Shown: one piece after another, positions 36,302-45,399 of the stretch | Position numbering within the stretch: the first letter of the stretch is position 1 | How the letters are laid out: every line of letters begins with the position of its first letter | DNA from: Chitinophaga sp. XS-30 | GTDB lineage: Bacteria; Bacteroidota; Bacteroidia; Chitinophagales; Chitinophagaceae | Length of the DNA stretch: 64,000 bases | Direction: 5' to 3' | Assembly (NCBI RefSeq): GCF_008086345.1 | Contig: NZ_CP043006.1 | Span: 5,764,032-5,828,031 of the forward strand | Position numbers and translations under genes: made by a program | Notes under the pieces: model-generated | Database searches by the model: none | Told to the model about the DNA's origin: nothing | The model's input: only the letters and a program-made list of their open reading frames with translations

Positions 36302-36871
36302 TCACCGTACATATTCGTAACAATGCCTGCACCTGGGCTCGTACAGGTCTTTCTCTCCCAGCAGCACCATATTTTTGTCAGCGCTCGTCCGGTAGGAATG
36401 CGTGGCGATATTGCCGCATTGCACACAAATGGCGTGAAGCTTCGTGATGTAATCCGCCTTGGCGAGCAGGTTGGGAATGGGGCCGAAGGGTTCGCCCTGG
36501 AAATTCATATCCAGCCCCGCCACGATCACACGCATACCGCTGAGCGCCAGCTGATCGCAGACATTGGGCAATTCCATATCAAAGAACTGGGCCTCGTCTA
36601 TCGCCACCACATCCACCCCCTGCCCCAGCAACAGTATCTGCTGCGAGCTGTCCACCGGGGTGGAGAGTATTTTTGATTCGTCGTGCGATACGATGTTCTG
36701 TTCATCATACCGTACATCCATAGCCGGTTTGAATATCTCCACAGAGAGGTTCGCGATCTTCGCGCGTTTAAGCCTGCGGATCAGTTCTTCCGTTTTCCCG
36801 GAGAACATCGAACCGCAGATCACCTCTATCCAACCTCTGCGACCTCCTGTAAGAGAAGGTTCAATAAACAT
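36302..36871 (-). CDS. tdk: Thymidine kinase
   Basis: 189 residues, type II (TK1-like). The P-loop is GSMFSGKTEELI, followed by the Walker B-like VVAIDEAQFFD, the lasso-region segment ITKLHAICVQCGNIATHSYR, and the zinc-binding pairs CVQC and CRHC. It phosphorylates thymidine in the salvage pathway. The start at 36871 gives the short leader MFIEPSLTGGRRGWIEVICG seen in Bacteroidota homologues. Its upstream gap (36872-36960) is AT-rich without a clear promoter box. Confidence 0.95.
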   Translation of the reverse strand: MFIEPSLTGGRRGWIEVICGSMFSGKTEELIRRLKRAKIANLSVEIFKPAMDVRYDEQNIVSHDESKILSTPVDSSQQILLLGQGVDVVAIDEAQFFDMELPNVCDQLALSGMRVIVAGLDMNFQGEPFGPIPNLLAKADYITKLHAICVQCGNIATHSYRTSADKNMVLLGEKDLYEPRCRHCYEYVR

Positions 36872-36960
36872 ATTATAGTATTTTGATTATTAAATTGTTA
36901 AAATAGTATAACTTAGTGCAATTAAAATAATTTCTACCAGATGACGTTAACAATTAAGGC

Positions 36961-38008
36961 ATGGAAAAGATAAGTGCATTAATTGACAAATTGCAGGAAT
37001 TGAAAAATTCCGATGCGGGTTTACAGACCATCTCCTACTACACGCAGCTGCTGCAGGCGGAGATCCTCCACCAGCGCAATCTGCAAAGGCAGCAGGAAAC
37101 GAAGGGGCACAGACATGTAGCGGTCATTTTACCTGCGCATACGCCTGCGCCCGCCGCGGGGAATGCAGCTGCTGTTTCACAGGATATGGCCACGCAGAAC
37201 GGTTATGCGCAGCACAAAGTGCCGGTGAAACCCCGTCCGCAGGAACAGGCCGCAACACTGTTCGACCCACCGCAGGAACGGCAGCAGGAAACGCCTGTGC
37301 ACAAGCCTGATCATCTGCATACCGCCACGTCTTCCCATCACGATCATAACGCCGGAACGGCGCAACAACCGCCGGTACCTGCTTCCCGTCATGATCATGA
37401 CGCTGGCAAGGCAGCACAACAACCGGTTACACCGCCTTCCCATAACACCGGCAGAACAGAACATCCGTACGTGCCGCAACAACAACCGCCGTCAACACCT
37501 TCTTATAACAACACCGGCAATGCCATGCATCCGCATGCACCGCATCAACCGGCTCCGCCTGCTGATAAAGACTATAACACCGGCCAGTCACCGTCATCCC
37601 CCGCTGAAGCTCCGAAAACGAGCCAGGCGCAAGGCAACAAACCAGCCGCAGATGCGCCTACCGGCATCCGCAAGGAACTGAACGAGCTCATCTCCAAAAG
37701 TGCCCCCTCCCTCAATGACGCCCTGCGCAACAACGGGAAAGTGGAACTGGCAGACCGGCTCGGGCGGCATGGGCATAAAAAATCTGAATGAGGCCATCGG
37801 CATCAATGACAAATTCCAGTTCATCCAGGAGCTTTTCCGCAGCGACAAAACGATGTACGAACGGTCTGTCAAGACCATCAACGAAAGCACATCCCTGCTG
37901 GAAGCGGAAAACTGGATCGAAAGGGAACTGAAGATAAAACTGGGCTGGGAAGAAAGTGATCCGCTGGTGAAACAGTTCTACACGCTCGTCAGAAAGCGTT
38001 TTTCCTGA
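36961..38008 (+). pseudogene. Pro/His-rich protein with conserved C-terminal domain, split by a +1 frameshift
   Basis: The first frame (36961-37791) encodes 276 residues: an N-terminal helical part (1-45), then a low-complexity region (about 125-210) of degenerate 18-20-residue repeats around HDHNAGTAQQP, HDHDAGKAAQQP and YNNTGNAMHPH, and then KELNELISKSAPSLNDALRNNGKVELADRLG before ending in RHGHKKSE. The continuation IKNLNEAIGINDKFQFIQELF through VRKRFS is in the +1 frame and ends at 38008. Together they read as one protein of about 348 residues of a Bacteroidota family I know only as hypothetical. The break lies near 37761-37771, in a G-rich run. It is a real pseudogene or a one-base sequence error. 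Function unknown. Confidence 0.75.
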
Positions 38009-38036
38009 TCATTATCCATCTCCCGGCCGGCAAACG

Positions 38037-39302
38037 CTATTCCTGCACGACCGTCAGGAAGCCTTTTTCCTGAATATAATCCATCACCTTCCGGGTAGCC
38101 CCCTGGTGCTCTTCCACAAAACGGGTATTGATCTCCGCCGTCTGCCGGTAGTAGTATTCGTCCCGCAGCGCCGCAATGTTCCGCTGAAGCCCCTCCACAT
38201 TATCTATTACCATAGCGCCTTTGAGCTGAACAAGCATCCTGGCTTCATGGTACTGGTGGTACACCGGCCCGATGATCACCGGTTTGCCATAGGCCGCCGG
38301 TTCCAGCAGGTTGTGGATGCCCGCTTTCCCGAAACCTCCTCCCACATAGGCAATACGCCCGTAGTTGTAGAGGGCGGACAGCATCCCCACGTTATCGACC
38401 AGCAGCACGGCATCCCGGGTGCTTTGTCCACATACGGAATAACGTACGGCATCGGGGAACAAGGTTTCGATCTGTTTCAGGCGGGCTTCGCTGATCTCAT
38501 GCGGGGCAAGGATGAGCTGGCGGTTTTGCCGGCCGCCGTTATACCACCATTCCGCCAGCAGCTTCTCGTCTTCCTCCCAGGTGCTGCCGGCCACCAGCAC
38601 ATTGTCCGTATGCAGGAAGCGCCGGACATTGGGGTACCTCACGGGATTGTTGCGCAGGGCCCATACCCTGTCAAAACGTGTATCTCCGGCGAGCGTAACG
38701 TGCTGGATGCCGATGTTGTGCAGCAGGGTAAGGGAATCCTCATCCTGCACGAAGAGATGGTCCATTCCCTGCAACAACCGCCGGAAAAGGCCGCCATAGA
38801 CCCGGAAAAAGGGCTGGTCCCGGCGGAAAATGCCGGAAATGAGCAGCACCGGTATGTTGCGGGCATTCAGACCGGACAGGAAATGATGCCAGAACTCGTA
38901 TTTGATGAAAATGGCCAGCCGGGGTTTCACCAGGTCCAGGAAGCGCCGGGCGTTCTCCGGGGTGTCCAGCGGCAGGTAACAGACGTAATCCGCCCCAGGG
39001 TAGTCTTTCCGCACTTCATATCCGGAAGGGGAAAAGAAGGTCAGCAGGATGCGGTGGCCGGGATATTGCTCCCGGATGGCTTCGAGCACGGGCCTCCCCT
39101 GCTCGAATTCCCCCAGGGACGCGGCATGCACCCATACCACAGGCTGGTCCCCCTCCATGGCCGTTGCCAGCCCGGGCCACATATTCCGGCGCCCCTCCAG
39201 CCATAAAACGGCCTTTTTGTTATTGCCAACACCAGCGGCAAAGCCCGCAGCCGCCCTATAGAGGCGAATTCCCAAATTGTAAAACAAGATCGATAAACCC
39301 AC
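38037..39302 (-). CDS. waaA: 3-deoxy-D-manno-octulosonic acid (Kdo) transferase
   Basis: 421 residues from GTG 39302 (VGLSILFYNLGIRLY). An in-frame start at 39341 falls inside the TATCTTTG promoter box and would not be transcribed. GT30 family: VVWVHAASLGEFEQGRPVLEAIR with the catalytic-type Glu, LTFFSPSGYEVR, FIKYEFWHHFLSGLNARNIPVLL, GDTRFDRV, STWEEDEKLL, and the nucleotide-binding AYVGGGFGKAGIHNLLEPAAYGKPVI. It adds Kdo to lipid A precursor at the inner membrane. Divergent from the DegT aminotransferase gene. Confidence 0.94.
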   Translation of the reverse strand: MGLSILFYNLGIRLYRAAAGFAAGVGNNKKAVLWLEGRRNMWPGLATAMEGDQPVVWVHAASLGEFEQGRPVLEAIREQYPGHRILLTFFSPSGYEVRKDYPGADYVCYLPLDTPENARRFLDLVKPRLAIFIKYEFWHHFLSGLNARNIPVLLISGIFRRDQPFFRVYGGLFRRLLQGMDHLFVQDEDSLTLLHNIGIQHVTLAGDTRFDRVWALRNNPVRYPNVRRFLHTDNVLVAGSTWEEDEKLLAEWWYNGGRQNRQLILAPHEISEARLKQIETLFPDAVRYSVCGQSTRDAVLLVDNVGMLSALYNYGRIAYVGGGFGKAGIHNLLEPAAYGKPVIIGPVYHQYHEARMLVQLKGAMVIDNVEGLQRNIAALRDEYYYRQTAEINTRFVEEHQGATRKVMDYIQEKGFLTVVQE

Positions 39303-39338
39303 AGAATTGATACTTAACTCAATAAATAGAATACCTGA

Positions 39339-39346
39339 CAAAGATA
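39339..39346 (-). promoter_or_regulatory. -7 box of waaA (TATCTTTG)
   Basis: Consensus TAnnTTTG on the minus strand, 36 bp before the GTG start. A TTG (39365-39363) lies 16 bp further upstream, slightly short of the usual spacing. Confidence 0.5.
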
Positions 39347-39371
39347 GTCCCCTTGCCTATCCCAATTTTTG

Positions 39372-39379
39372 TAAATTTG
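39372..39379 (+). promoter_or_regulatory. -7 box of the DegT aminotransferase operon (TAAATTTG)
   Basis: Consensus TAnnTTTG followed by C, 27 bp before the ATG. TTG at 39353-39355 is 16 bp upstream. The box is back to back with the waaA promoter. Confidence 0.55.
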
Positions 39380-39406
39380 CGGACTCTAAAATAAAAGATA
39401 TCCTCG

Positions 39407-40534
39407 ATGGTTCCTATTCAGATGGTGGATCTCAAACGCCAGTATAGTAAAATTAAACCGCAGGTAGACGCAGCGATACAGGAAGTGCTGGAAAACGCCG
39501 CTTTCATCAATGGCGCCCCGGTGCAGCAATTTTCCCGGGAACTGGAGCAATACCTCGGCACAAAGCATGTGATCCCCTGCGCAAATGGTACCGACGCCCT
39601 GCAGATAGCCATGATGGCCCTGGGCCTGGAGCCGGGAGACGAGGTGATCACCCCTTCCTTTACCTTCATTGCCACAGCGGAAGTGATCGCCCTGCTGCGC
39701 CTGAAACCCGTGTTCGTGGATATTGATCCAAAAACATACTGTATCAGCCCGGCAGCGATAGAAAAGGCCATCACACCCAAAACAAAAGCCATCGTACCGG
39801 TACATCTGTACGGCCACAGCGCGGATATGGAGCCGATCATGGAGATCGCTCGGCAACATGGCCTGTACGTCATAGAAGACAATGCACAGGCCATCGGCGG
39901 CCATTATACCACAAAAGCAGGCATCACCAAAAAAGCAGGCACCTTCGGGCATATCGGCTGCACTTCCTTTTTCCCCTCCAAGAACCTGGGTTGTTATGGG
40001 GACGGCGGCGCGCTTTTCACAGATGACGATGCCCTGGCCGCAAAGATCAGGATGGTAGCCAATCACGGCCAATCCCAGCGCTATTATCACGATGAAGTGG
40101 GGGTAAACAGCCGGCTGGATACGATGCAGGCCGTAGTGCTGCGCATCAAGCTGCAACTGCTGGACGAATATATCGCCGCCCGCAGGGCCGTAGCCACAGC
40201 ATATAACGAGGGTTTTGCCAATATCCCGCAGATCGTCACCCCTTACCAGGCCCCCAACCAGCTGCATGTGTTCCACCAATATACTTTGCAACTGGAAGGC
40301 GCGGACCGCAATAAGTTACAGGCATGGCTGCAGGAAAAACAGGTGCCGGCCATGATCTATTATCCCGTACCGGCCCACCGCCAGAAAATGTTCGCGGGCA
40401 TGACAGACCTGGAAGAACATCTGCCGGTGACAGACAGCCTGACCGGCAAAGTAATATCCCTGCCGATACATACGGAAATGGATACCGACCAGCTAAATCA
40501 CATCATAGAATCAGTTAAATCATTTTTAAACTAA
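39407..40534 (+). CDS. DegT/DnrJ/EryC1/StrS family sugar aminotransferase
   Basis: 375 residues. PLP-dependent aminotransferase for nucleotide-linked keto sugars. Conserved parts: VDLKRQYSKIKPQVDAAI, INGAPVQQFSRELEQYLG, ANGTDALQIAMMALGL, DEVITPSFTFIATAEV, EDNAQAIGG, and the PLP-lysine segment SFFPSKNLGCYGDGG (Lys192). The overall look is close to WbpE/WlbC-type enzymes. It is the first gene of an operon with ugd and a UDP-xylose synthase (gaps of 7 and 9 bp), so its product should feed the cell-envelope polysaccharide. Exact substrate not set. Confidence 0.92.
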   Translation: MVPIQMVDLKRQYSKIKPQVDAAIQEVLENAAFINGAPVQQFSRELEQYLGTKHVIPCANGTDALQIAMMALGLEPGDEVITPSFTFIATAEVIALLRLKPVFVDIDPKTYCISPAAIEKAITPKTKAIVPVHLYGHSADMEPIMEIARQHGLYVIEDNAQAIGGHYTTKAGITKKAGTFGHIGCTSFFPSKNLGCYGDGGALFTDDDALAAKIRMVANHGQSQRYYHDEVGVNSRLDTMQAVVLRIKLQLLDEYIAARRAVATAYNEGFANIPQIVTPYQAPNQLHVFHQYTLQLEGADRNKLQAWLQEKQVPAMIYYPVPAHRQKMFAGMTDLEEHLPVTDSLTGKVISLPIHTEMDTDQLNHIIESVKSFLN

Positions 40535-40541
40535 GCCCCGC

Positions 40542-41855
40542 ATGAAAATTACCGTAGTAGGAACCGGCTACGTAGGACTCGTTACCGGAACCTGTTTTGC
40601 AGAAACAGGCAATGATGTTACTTGTGTAGACATTGATATCAACAAAGTCAACAAGCTCTCCGCCGGCCAGATCACGATCTATGAGCCAGGCCTTGAAAAG
40701 TTATTTGAACGTAACCTGAAAGAAGGGCGTTTGCATTTTACGATCAACCTGGCAGAGGGCATCCGTGAAGCACAGGTGATCTTCCTGGCATTACCCACTC
40801 CTCCGGGAGAAGACGGTTCCGCTGACCTTTCCTACATCCTCCGCGTGGCAGACCAGCTGGGCGAACTGATGCAGGACTATAAGGTGATCGTGGACAAAAG
40901 CACCGTTCCCGTAGGCACGGCAGACAAAGTACATGCGGCGGTGCTGAAAAGCGCCAAAGTGGAATTCGATGTGGTGTCCAACCCCGAGTTCCTGCGCGAA
41001 GGCGTTGCCGTGGAAGACTTCATGAAACCCGACCGTGTAGTGATCGGCACCTCTTCCGAAAGGGCGCGCAAAGTGATGGGCGACCTGTATGCTCCGTTCG
41101 TACGCCAGGGCAACCCTATCATTTATATGGATGAGAAATCCGCCGAGCTGACCAAGTACGCGGCCAACTCTTTCCTCGCCACCAAAATATCCTTCATGAA
41201 CGAGATCGCCATCCTTTGCGAAAAGCTGGGAGCGGACGTGGATATGGTACGCAGAGGCATTGGCAGCGACGACCGCATCGGCAAACGTTTCCTCTTCCCC
41301 GGCATCGGCTACGGCGGCAGCTGCTTCCCGAAAGATGTGCAGGCGCTGGTGAAATCCTCCCAGGAAGTGCAGTACGACTTCCGCATCCTGGATGCCGTGA
41401 TGGACGTGAACGAGAAACAAAAACTCTTCCTGCTGCCGAAGATCAGCGCCTATTACAAAGGCAATCTGAAAGGCAGGCACTTCGCGCTGTGGGGCCTGGC
41501 ATTCAAACCCAATACAGACGATATCCGCGAAGCGCCGGCTTTATATATCATCGACGCCCTGGTGAAAGAAGGCGCCACCGTTTCCGTATTCGACCCGGAA
41601 GCCATGGCCAATGTTAAAGGGGTGATCGGTGACAAGGTGACCTATGCGGAAAACCAGTACGCCGCGCTCGACAAGGCCGATGCACTGATCATCGCTACGG
41701 AATGGAGCGTGTTCCGTACACCTGATTTCGACAGAATTGCGGACACCCTCAAAGAAAAAGTGGTATTCGACGGCCGCAACCTCTTCGAAGTACCGCGCAT
41801 GCAGGAACTGGGCTTCTTCTACGAAAGCGTAGGCCGTAAACCTTCAACCCTCTAA
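40542..41855 (+). CDS. ugd: UDP-glucose 6-dehydrogenase
   Basis: 437 residues. It oxidises UDP-glucose to UDP-glucuronate with two NAD+. N-terminal Rossmann motif VVGTGYVGLVTG, the conserved CVDIDINKVNKL, VDKSTVPVGTADKV, NPEFLREGVAVEDFMKPDRVVIG, and the catalytic cysteine segment GIGYGGSCFPKDV (Cys261). C-terminal domain with GLAFKPNTDDIREAPALYII. It precedes the UDP-xylose synthase, which uses its product, so the two form a pathway segment. Confidence 0.96.
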   Translation: MKITVVGTGYVGLVTGTCFAETGNDVTCVDIDINKVNKLSAGQITIYEPGLEKLFERNLKEGRLHFTINLAEGIREAQVIFLALPTPPGEDGSADLSYILRVADQLGELMQDYKVIVDKSTVPVGTADKVHAAVLKSAKVEFDVVSNPEFLREGVAVEDFMKPDRVVIGTSSERARKVMGDLYAPFVRQGNPIIYMDEKSAELTKYAANSFLATKISFMNEIAILCEKLGADVDMVRRGIGSDDRIGKRFLFPGIGYGGSCFPKDVQALVKSSQEVQYDFRILDAVMDVNEKQKLFLLPKISAYYKGNLKGRHFALWGLAFKPNTDDIREAPALYIIDALVKEGATVSVFDPEAMANVKGVIGDKVTYAENQYAALDKADALIIATEWSVFRTPDFDRIADTLKEKVVFDGRNLFEVPRMQELGFFYESVGRKPSTL

Positions 41856-41864
41856 TCCCTTACT

Positions 41865-42809
41865 ATGACGAATAAACGTGTATTGATCACCGGTGCGGCC
41901 GGTTTCCTCGGCTCACATCTTTGCGACCGCTTCATAAAGGAAGGATTTCGTGTTGTGGGGATGGATAACCTGCTGACCGGCAACATCAAAAACATCGAGC
42001 ATCTTTTCCCGCTGAAGAATTTCGAATACTATCATCATGATGTAACGAAATTCGTGCATGTGCCGGGCGAACTGGATTATATCCTGCATTTCGCCTCACC
42101 CGCCAGCCCGATCGACTACCTGAAAATGCCGATACAGACGCTGAAGGTAGGTTCCCTCGGTACGCACAACCTGCTCGGCCTCGCCAAGGAAAAGAAAGCC
42201 CGCATACTGGTAGCATCCACTTCCGAGGTGTATGGCGACCCGAACGTACATCCGCAACCGGAAGAGTACTGGGGCAATGTGAACCCCGTAGGCCCGCGCG
42301 GTGTGTACGATGAAGCCAAACGTTTCATGGAATCCATCACTATGGCCTACCATAATTTCCATGGCGTGGATACCCGCATCATCCGCATCTTCAACACCTA
42401 CGGTCCCCGCATGCGCCTCGATGACGGCCGCGCATTGCCGGCATTCATGAGCCAGGCGCTTACGGGGCAGGACCTCACCGTGTTTGGCGATGGTTCGCAG
42501 ACCCGCTCTTTCTGTTATGTGGACGACCTGGTGGAAGGCATCTACCGCCTGCTGCTGAGTGATTACCACCTCCCCGTGAACATCGGCAACCCGGCGGAAA
42601 TATCTTTGCTGCAATTTGCGGAAGAGATCATTGCGCTCACCGGCACAAAGCAGAAGATCGTGTTCCATCCCCTGCCGAAAGATGATCCCAAACAACGCAA
42701 GCCGGACATCACCAAAGCAAAACAATTGCTGGGCTGGGAACCGAAAGTGGACAGAAAAGAGGGGCTGAAGATCACTTACGACTACTTCAGGGAAGCATTG
42801 GGGAAATAA
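41865..42809 (+). CDS. uxs: UDP-glucuronate decarboxylase (UDP-xylose synthase)
   Basis: 314 residues of the extended SDR family. NAD-binding GAAGFLGSHLCDRF, then HFASPASPIDYLKMPIQTLKVG which is characteristic of UDP-xylose synthases, the STSEVYGDPNVHPQPEEYWGN region, catalytic Tyr148-x3-Lys152 (GVYDEAKR), and RIFNTYGPRMRLDDGRALPAF. It converts UDP-glucuronate to UDP-xylose. It starts 9 bp after ugd, which provides its substrate. Transcription probably ends at the inverted-repeat element that follows. Confidence 0.93.
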   Translation: MTNKRVLITGAAGFLGSHLCDRFIKEGFRVVGMDNLLTGNIKNIEHLFPLKNFEYYHHDVTKFVHVPGELDYILHFASPASPIDYLKMPIQTLKVGSLGTHNLLGLAKEKKARILVASTSEVYGDPNVHPQPEEYWGNVNPVGPRGVYDEAKRFMESITMAYHNFHGVDTRIIRIFNTYGPRMRLDDGRALPAFMSQALTGQDLTVFGDGSQTRSFCYVDDLVEGIYRLLLSDYHLPVNIGNPAEISLLQFAEEIIALTGTKQKIVFHPLPKDDPKQRKPDITKAKQLLGWEPKVDRKEGLKITYDYFREALGK

Positions 42810-42907
42810 TCCCGCTGCGGCGCAAATACTGCAAACGAGAGAAAATCATCAAAAAAGGGGCTAATCGCTTAAACGGCTGCCAACACCGGCAGCGGCCCAA
42901 ATAAAAG

Positions 42908-43018
42908 AGGGTGTTGCCTCAAAAGTGATGCTACCTGGTTTTTATTCAGGTACCTGATGGGAAGAGTTTTCGCTTACGCGGTTCTCAGCCCGTCAAATTA
43001 CTTTTGAGGCAACACCCT
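42908..43018. repeat. 111-bp element bounded by 19-bp perfect inverted repeats (MITE-like or giant terminator)
   Basis: AGGGTGTTGCCTCAAAAGT (42908-42926) is repeated in inverted form at 43000-43018. The 73-bp interior contains a smaller TACCTG/CAGGTA hairpin and no open frame of note. The left flank is A-rich and the right flank T-rich, so it would work as a bidirectional terminator between uxs and the convergent lipoprotein gene. The end sequence resembles the GAGGCTGTCTCAAAAGT-type ends I recall for IS1182-like elements, which makes a MITE possible. No target-site duplication is clear. Confidence 0.7.
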
Positions 43019-43047
43019 TTTGCTTTTATACGGGGGCGGGTTAACAA

Positions 43048-43857
43048 TTACCAGTTCTGGAAGAACAGGGCATAGTCATAAGCTATATTGGGAGCATTAG
43101 GATTATCTTCTTCTCCCCAGTCTACGATCGCGGTCATTAGTTTGGCATCGGGCAAGGGCTTGCCGGTAAAATTCGAGATGCTGCTCACGAATCCCTGGAA
43201 GGCATCTATATCATATCCATGTATCATTTCTCCGGTAGCGGCATCCCGCACGTCCATAAAAAAGGCCATATTCATCCCGTGTATAAACCGGAAAGATTTG
43301 TATTCGCTGAACACACCCCGCTTCAGCAGGAAACGCTGCATATAAGGTGTGTCTATTTCCCATGTTGCCATGTTGAACCCGAAAAAATCCACAAAGATGG
43401 AATCCGGAAATTTCGGGTGCATGTAGATCAATTGCAGCTTCGTCATATCACGGCTCTCGGGGTCAGGTTCTGCTTCCCCCTCGCCGCTGGTCACCACCGG
43501 TTGCCCGCCTGGCTGCAATTGCAATAACCGCAAAGCGGTTTTATTGGTAACGGATACCATGGTATCCAGGATCACGAGCTTTTCCGCTCCTTCTTTCACC
43601 ACAAGATGCGCACTGTTGGCGGTCAGTGCAAACCGTTTCATGATAATATTGTGCCTGCCTTCCGGATCATTATAGATCAGGCTGTCTGTGAGCAGGCCGC
43701 CATTCAGTTCAACGGCATAGGGCACGCCCGGGTTGGGGTTGTAGGCCCAGCTGATGGTAACGTCTGCGTACTGTAACTGTTCCTGGAAAACGCCTTCTTT
43801 CTGGCAGGCGGTCAAAAGCACCAGGAGTGCGAAAAAAGCAATGTTGATTTTATGCAT
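43048..43857 (-). CDS. Surface lipoprotein of unknown function, last gene of uptake locus 3
   Basis: 269 residues from ATG 43857 (MHKINIAFFALLVLL); an in-frame start at 43971 overlaps the upstream gene and is unlikely. Lipobox Cys at residue 18 (LLTAC) followed by QKEG, a Lys/Glu pattern compatible with surface export in Bacteroidota. The mature protein looks beta-rich (YADVTISWAYNPNPGVPYAVEL; HNIIMKRFALTANSAHLVV). It contains an FVDFFGFNM segment and ends DYALFFQNW. I do not recognise the family. It follows the beta-helix lipoprotein by about 80 bp and is probably cotranscribed with the TonB receptor. Confidence 0.8.
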   Translation of the reverse strand: MHKINIAFFALLVLLTACQKEGVFQEQLQYADVTISWAYNPNPGVPYAVELNGGLLTDSLIYNDPEGRHNIIMKRFALTANSAHLVVKEGAEKLVILDTMVSVTNKTALRLLQLQPGGQPVVTSGEGEAEPDPESRDMTKLQLIYMHPKFPDSIFVDFFGFNMATWEIDTPYMQRFLLKRGVFSEYKSFRFIHGMNMAFFMDVRDAATGEMIHGYDIDAFQGFVSSISNFTGKPLPDAKLMTAIVDWGEEDNPNAPNIAYDYALFFQNW

Positions 43858-43936
43858 GTTCGGATATTTTCTGTTTAAAGTACAGGGCAGGCAAGTACCT
43901 GCCCTGTATTCAGTTAATTCATCACCACTCGGATGA

Positions 43937-45340
43937 TTACTGCATCTTGATCCATCCGCTGCCTGAAGCATAACCAGCCTGAATCCAGTTTACACCGGCA
44001 GGGGTTACAGCACCACCTTTCATCGTCAGGGAATCATATGTAAAACCGCAGTTGAGCGGTGTCAGGCCGCAGTACTGTGTGCCGGTGTTGGCAGCCGCAG
44101 CATTGGGGGTTAACGCAGCAGTGGTGAAATAGAGCAACGGATTCACAGGGAATTCGTTGGTCAGGCCCAGTGTTGCGATAGTTTCAGCAGTAGTGCTGGA
44201 GTGCGGAACAAATGTGGCGAACGGTGTCACACATGCCTGCACGTTGTTGTTAAACAGGTAAGTTTTGGTCACATTTGTACCGCACAGCATGCTGGTATCC
44301 AGCGATGCGATAGTGGTAGCGCTTTCCATTCTGATACCGGTGGGGTAACCGTAGATCACGGAATTACGGATCACCGCCAGTGAATTGTTGCGGAGGCGCA
44401 CGCCGTTGAGCAGCTGGTTGGCTGTGGACACGGTACAGTTGTTGGCGCCCACCATGGTCATGTTGGAGATCACGGGACGAGTGGAAGCACCATCGCTTTC
44501 AATGCCGTTGGAATTGCTTGCAGCATACTCCACACTCGGATTGATGATGGATACGATGAACTGCAGATTGCCCTTGTAGCCGAAGTCGAAATCGAACTGG
44601 TCGTCGTTATTGGCATAAGAGAACAGGTATTTACCGTTCACATCGCCACCGAAGAATTCGAAGCCGTCATCTGCGCCACGCAGTACCTGGATGTGGTCCA
44701 TTGTAGTGCCGCAGCCTACACCGCCGAGGGTAAGGCCGTTCAGTTCGTTGCCTTCTTCAATTACAGCACCGGCGTACTCAATACGGATGTATTGCAGTGT
44801 ACCGGAATTATCGCCTGCTGTTGTTCCGCCATAAGTGAAATCAAGACCGGAAGGCACACCCGGGGGATCGATCCCTTCGATCTGCGCAACGCCAGTGGGT
44901 GTTGCGATAGGCGCATCACCCAGTACCACTACTCCACCCCAGTCGCCGGGAGCGGGAGAGGCTTCGTTGGAGGTAAAGATGATGGGGCAGGAAGCGGTAC
45001 CGGGCGCTTCGATCGTAGCGGTACGGGTAATGATGAGGGCAGATGCATCCTGGGGCAATGTTTTCTTCACACCGCGGATAACAGTGCCGGGCTGGATCGT
45101 CAGGGCGCCACCTTTCACCCAGGTTTTGCCATCCAGCAGGTAGATCGTGTCTTTGTACAACGTGCGGTTACCACTGATGATATCCGGCAGATCTACGGGG
45201 CCATAATTCAAACCACAGGCGGAAACGGTGCTGCTGGAAGCATCCAGGTCACGGATCTCGGCCTGTTCATTTTTACCGTCTTTACGGCATGCAGCAAAAA
45301 GTAATGCTACTGAGAGAACAAGCAATGATTGTTGTTTCAT
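43937..45340 (-). CDS. Beta-helix-like surface lipoprotein paired with a TonB receptor
   Basis: 467 residues from ATG 45340 (MKQQSLLVLSVALLFAAC); an ATG five codons upstream (45355) is possible. Lipobox Cys18 followed by RKDGKNEQ, compatible with surface export. The sequence has the repeating turns of a right-handed beta-helix: WVKGGALTIQPGTVIRGVK, ASALIITRTATIEAPGTAS, PIIFTSNEASPAPGDWGGVVV, IRIEYAGAVIEEGNELNGLTL, DDGFEFFGGDVNGKYLFSYANNDDQFDFDFGY. Similar lipoproteins are found next to receptors like the one upstream in other Bacteroidota and often carry misleading names. No catalytic motif is seen. It may take the surface-lid or binding role that SusD plays elsewhere; that is inference. Confidence 0.82.
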   Translation of the reverse strand: MKQQSLLVLSVALLFAACRKDGKNEQAEIRDLDASSSTVSACGLNYGPVDLPDIISGNRTLYKDTIYLLDGKTWVKGGALTIQPGTVIRGVKKTLPQDASALIITRTATIEAPGTASCPIIFTSNEASPAPGDWGGVVVLGDAPIATPTGVAQIEGIDPPGVPSGLDFTYGGTTAGDNSGTLQYIRIEYAGAVIEEGNELNGLTLGGVGCGTTMDHIQVLRGADDGFEFFGGDVNGKYLFSYANNDDQFDFDFGYKGNLQFIVSIINPSVEYAASNSNGIESDGASTRPVISNMTMVGANNCTVSTANQLLNGVRLRNNSLAVIRNSVIYGYPTGIRMESATTIASLDTSMLCGTNVTKTYLFNNNVQACVTPFATFVPHSSTTAETIATLGLTNEFPVNPLLYFTTAALTPNAAAANTGTQYCGLTPLNCGFTYDSLTMKGGAVTPAGVNWIQAGYASGSGWIKMQ

Positions 45341-45399
45341 AAAAAGTGTTTTCATAAAAAAGTTAACAATTGGAAATTTGGGTATGATGATGAATTAAC

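Noticed and set aside
37777..37782. Programmed frameshift at the AAAAAA run
   Set aside because: A -1 slip there enters the third frame, not the one holding the conserved C-terminal part; a +1 shift is needed and maps a few bases upstream.
38106..39206. Open frame of 366 codons antisense to waaA
   Set aside because: Shadow of a conserved glycosyltransferase gene.
42810..43047. A small gene in the gap after uxs
   Set aside because: No convincing start, ribosome-binding context or homology; the inverted-repeat element explains most of the gap.
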